Origin: Anabaena sp. WA102
Lineage (GTDB): Bacteria > Cyanobacteriota > Cyanobacteriia > Cyanobacteriales > Nostocaceae
Assembly: GCF_001277295.1 (NCBI RefSeq)
Contig: NZ_CP011456.1
Coordinates: 2,418,001-2,482,000, forward strand
Direction: 5' to 3'
Length of the DNA: 64,000 nt
Position numbers and translations under genes: made by a program. This document shows, in pieces, positions 61,335 through 64,000 of the stretch. Numbering within the stretch: position 1 is the stretch's first letter; the number at the start of each line of letters is the position of its first letter. A model generated the notes under the pieces. That model was not told the origin of the DNA and ran no database searches. It was given only the letters and a program-made list of their open reading frames with translations.

Positions 61335-62225
61335 ATGCCCTGGTCTCGAATTATTAGTGGAATTGTTGCAATTATCATGGCGCTATCTGCAACCCTATTG
61401 GGGGGTTGGTATTTTACGATAGCGATCGCTATTGTCGTATTTTTAGGTCAACAAGAATATTTTAATTTGGTTCGCTCTAGAGGCATAACACCCTCAGTTA
61501 AAACTACCATGATTGTTAGTCAAGTTCTACTGGCAATTTGTACCCTTAATGGTAGTTTAGCTGATGCAATTATGCCAATAGCCGGAACACTTATTTGTTT
61601 TTACCTACTTTTTCAACCCAAATTAGCCACCATTGCGGATATTTCCGCTTCTATTATGGGTTTGTTTTATGTAGGTTACTTACCAAGTTACTGGGTCAGG
61701 TTACGGGGAATTGATCATGCTATTAGCAGTAATTTACCTTTAGGTGGTTATTGGCCATCTAATTGGCAAGATATCGGACAAGGCAATTTGACTGCCTTTC
61801 CCACAGGTTTAACTGCGACTATCCTCACGTTCTTATGTATTTGGGCTGCGGATATTGGCGCTTATACTTTTGGTAAATTCTTTGGGAAAACTCGGTTATC
61901 AGATATTAGTCCCAAAAAAACCGTAGAAGGTGCAGTTTTTGGTATTAGTGCTAGTGTAGCTGTTGCGATCACAGGAGCTTACTTTCTCAATTTTCCCGAC
62001 TGGTTAATCACTGGTTTCACATTGGGTCTAATTATTGGTATTGCTAGTTTGTTAGGTGACTTAACAGAATCTTTGCTCAAACGTGATGCTGGTGTCAAGG
62101 ATTCAGGACAATTGATCCCTGGTCATGGAGGGATTTTAGATCGCACCGATAGCTATATTTTTACTGCTCCTTTAGTGTATTATTTCGTTACCTTACTTTT
62201 ACCTTTATTAGAAAAAACGCTGTAA
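61335..62225 (+). CDS. cdsA: Phosphatidate cytidylyltransferase
   Basis: This 296-residue membrane enzyme makes CDP-diacylglycerol from phosphatidate and CTP, the step after PlsC. It has about eight hydrophobic helices. The CDS signature near the C-terminus reads LLKRDAGVKDSGQLIPGHGG followed by ILDRTDS. The start MPWSRIISGIVAIIMALSA is typical for the cyanobacterial enzyme. The ATG follows an AAATCCAAAATC repeat. Confidence 0.95.
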   Translation: MPWSRIISGIVAIIMALSATLLGGWYFTIAIAIVVFLGQQEYFNLVRSRGITPSVKTTMIVSQVLLAICTLNGSLADAIMPIAGTLICFYLLFQPKLATIADISASIMGLFYVGYLPSYWVRLRGIDHAISSNLPLGGYWPSNWQDIGQGNLTAFPTGLTATILTFLCIWAADIGAYTFGKFFGKTRLSDISPKKTVEGAVFGISASVAVAITGAYFLNFPDWLITGFTLGLIIGIASLLGDLTESLLKRDAGVKDSGQLIPGHGGILDRTDSYIFTAPLVYYFVTLLLPLLEKTL

Positions 62226-62328
62226 CAGGAACTAAGATAAGATTTAATCTCTACTTGCCCACATCACTCACAATAGCCATATAATTTAAAGTAAATTCAG
62301 GGAATATTGAATTTTGATTTTTTAATGA

Positions 62329-63042
62329 TTATGGGTTAATGTTAATACGTCCATAACAACTAAGTTGTTCCGGTATCAGAGAAATTTTTTCGATATCAAC
62401 ATCTGTTCCCAGATTTATAATATAAGGAGAATTCTTTTCTAACAGCACCTCTTGATCGGTCTTGATCCGAACTTGTGTTAATTGTAGTTCTTGACCATTG
62501 AGCAGTTCTAAGCCTAAATAAATATTGAAAAATGCCCCTTCTATCTCAGAGACTGGGATACCATTCAGGATCAATACCTGATTGTCAAGGGTGATTCTTC
62601 GCCAAGTAATGTCCTTGAAATTTAGGCTATATTCTGCTAGTAGTGGAATCAGTACATCATTTATAGCTGTTAATAATAATGGAGATGACAGAGAATTATT
62701 AAGATCCTGTTCAGCGATTATCAGCTTACCAACTACAGGTACTATTGCTGATAATTGCAAAGGTTGTCCTTTCAAAATTGAAGCCACATTCAGTTGGATC
62801 TGTTCTGCCTGAAGTTCAATTTGTGTAGCATGAAGACCTTGATACACAGCATTACTAGCAGAAATTGATACTCCAGGAATGCAACCAGACAGCAATTGGC
62901 GATCGCTTGCTGTAATCTGTACCTCTAAATGAGATACTTGATTTAATTGGCTTCTTAACCAAAGCTTAATCGCTGATGTTAAAACTTTTGTAATGATCCT
63001 GACTTTGCTGTTATTTGTATTTGGGGAACTTGGTTCTGTCAT
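62329..63042 (-). CDS. DUF2993-family protein
   Basis: This 237-residue protein fits DUF2993, a lipid-binding-like family that includes actinobacterial LmeA. Pattern: IKLWLRSQLNQVSHLEVQIT, SDRQLLSGCIPGVSISASNA, VYQGLHATQIELQAEQIQ and a C-terminal beta-rich half with ITWRRITLDNQVLILNGIPV. No signal peptide is obvious. Several paralogues are common in cyanobacteria; their function is not known. It is divergent from the pseudouridine synthase gene. Confidence 0.8.
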   Translation of the reverse strand: MTEPSSPNTNNSKVRIITKVLTSAIKLWLRSQLNQVSHLEVQITASDRQLLSGCIPGVSISASNAVYQGLHATQIELQAEQIQLNVASILKGQPLQLSAIVPVVGKLIIAEQDLNNSLSSPLLLTAINDVLIPLLAEYSLNFKDITWRRITLDNQVLILNGIPVSEIEGAFFNIYLGLELLNGQELQLTQVRIKTDQEVLLEKNSPYIINLGTDVDIEKISLIPEQLSCYGRININP

Positions 63043-63184
63043 TTTTCGACGGTTATATCAATGTAAATATGCTCAAAACTTGAGTATCTTAAACAAACCT
63101 TAACTTTAACATGGAAGTTTGTTAACAACAAAATGCAAACATTAGCAGTATAAAAATATTCAGCGAGAAAATCACAGTTTAAAC

Positions 63185-63958
63185 ATGGAGGCACGGCTAC
63201 AAAAAATTCTAGCTCAATGGGGTATAGCCTCACGACGTGAAGCTGAAGAAATGATTAGGCAATCACGAGTATGTGTGAATGGGGTATTAGCACATTTAGG
63301 ACAAAAAGTCGATCCTCACCAAGATAAAATCTCTATAGATGGTCAACCTGTACTGGGAGAACAGCGTCCATCCAAAATGTATTTATTACTGCATAAACCA
63401 GCAGGATTTGTCTCCACTTGCCATGATCCCCAAGGAAGACCAACGGTTTTGGATCTCCTTCCGTCAGCATTAAGAACCGGATGGGGTATTCACCCGGTTG
63501 GCCGTTTAGATGTAGACTCGACAGGAGCATTGATTTTAACCAATGATGGAGAATTGACCTATGGACTTACCCATCCTAGTCATAGTATTCCCAAGACCTA
63601 CCGCGTTGTAGTTCAAGGACACCCTCCAGCAAAAGTTCTCGAAAATTGGAGTCAGGGTATAGTTCTGGAAGGAAGAATCACAAGACCTGCTCAAGTGCGT
63701 TTGATTGAAAATTATATTGATCAAAGCTGTTTAGAGATAGTTTTACAGGAAGGAAGAAACCGTCAAATTCGTCGTATAGCCGAACAGTTGGGATATCCAG
63801 TCATTAAGCTACATCGCACGGCTATTGGTTCAATTCAATTAAAAACATCAACAACAGCATCCTTGCCATCTGGTAAATACCGTCATCTTAGTCAGGATGA
63901 AATTAGTTTTTTAAATAAGCAGATAATTCGCACACCTATTAAGACAAAGCCGAGTTAA
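63185..63958 (+). CDS. Pseudouridine synthase, RsuA/RluB/RluF family
   Basis: This 257-residue enzyme isomerises uridine to pseudouridine in rRNA. It has an N-terminal S4 RNA-binding domain (RLQKILAQWGIASRREAEEM) and a catalytic domain with GRLDVDSTG containing the catalytic Asp, LLHKPAGFVST, KTYRVVVQG and EGRNRQIRRI. RluB-like is the likeliest member, but the exact rRNA site cannot be decided from sequence. Confidence 0.93.
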   Translation: MEARLQKILAQWGIASRREAEEMIRQSRVCVNGVLAHLGQKVDPHQDKISIDGQPVLGEQRPSKMYLLLHKPAGFVSTCHDPQGRPTVLDLLPSALRTGWGIHPVGRLDVDSTGALILTNDGELTYGLTHPSHSIPKTYRVVVQGHPPAKVLENWSQGIVLEGRITRPAQVRLIENYIDQSCLEIVLQEGRNRQIRRIAEQLGYPVIKLHRTAIGSIQLKTSTTASLPSGKYRHLSQDEISFLNKQIIRTPIKTKPS

Positions 63959-63974
63959 GGAGTAAAAGAAAAAC

Positions 63975-64000
63975 ATGAAATGGTTCAGAAAGAAGGGTAA
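63975..64000 (+). CDS. Start of a gene cut by the window edge
   Basis: ATG at 63975 follows a GGAG ribosome site at about 63958-63962 and reads MKWFRKKG before the window ends. It directly follows the pseudouridine synthase gene and is probably co-transcribed. Too short to identify. Confidence 0.4.

Overview
The window comes from the chromosome of a filamentous, probably heterocyst-forming cyanobacterium (Nostocales; Anabaena/Dolichospermum/Nostoc-like). The evidence is an AT-rich genome with frequent HIP1 octamers (GCGATCGC), heptanucleotide STRR arrays, many small dispersed palindromes, and typical cyanobacterial families: an IctB-type protein, a Rre1/Ycf29-like regulator, a Ser/Thr-His hybrid kinase, DUF2358, DUF2288, Uma2 endonucleases and a GET3/ArsA ATPase with an HSP20-like tail. 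Genus assignment is inference.

Layout. 1-2.9 kb: a C5-cytosine DNA methyltransferase convergent with a HEPN-DUF262 pair, a candidate restriction/abortive-infection locus. 3-9.9 kb: tldE and tldD, split by a 4 kb variable island of three Uma2 copies (one broken), an 87-bp tandem repeat array, a kinase pseudogene and a MITE. 10-22.2 kb: housekeeping and conserved genes (mnmE, DUF2288, plsC, a PstS-like binding protein with a PspA/IM30 protein, DUF2358, a GET3-like ATPase, a membrane-anchored subtilase, an aminopeptidase P), with small non-autonomous elements between them. 22.3-29 kb: a mobile-element cluster with a complete IS4-family element, a pentapeptide-repeat membrane protein, an IS110 recombinase and, directly upstream of it, a group II intron with its RT/HNH protein.

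29-39.8 kb: DUF1963, argD, a K+ channel, three tandem secreted leucine-rich-repeat genes whose duplication unit carries the tail of the neighbouring response regulator, smpB and ictB. 40-43 kb: an NB-ARC/TPR STAND protein with a small partner, with a duplicated gene junction. 43.3-46.7 kb: a DivIVA-like protein overlapping coaD, then lgt and cobM between inverted G-rich 9-bp arrays. 47-52.5 kb: one 1831-residue Ser/Thr kinase-ATPase-GAF-histidine kinase with a MITE fragment inside its reading frame. 52.6-54.7 kb: a DgcN/DgcA-like pair. 54.7-57.4 kb: a tightly overlapping five-gene run, hicB-hicA-acidic protein-SMC-like ATPase-DUF4276, the strongest candidate for an undescribed defence operon. 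57.8-64 kb: tatA (58 aa), a membrane Ser/Thr kinase, cbiT, cdsA, a DUF2993 protein, an RsuA/RluB pseudouridine synthase and the first codons of another gene.

Themes. Cobalamin synthesis (cobM, cbiT), lipid and lipoprotein synthesis (plsC, cdsA, lgt), translation quality and tRNA/rRNA modification (mnmE, smpB, pseudouridine synthase) and signalling genes are scattered singly, as is common in cyanobacteria. The accessory DNA consists of candidate conflict systems and a dense population of MITEs, palindromes and STRRs; several of these have entered coding sequence (mnmE, the hybrid kinase) or form a gene's stop codon. All functions are read from sequence motifs; no database search was possible.
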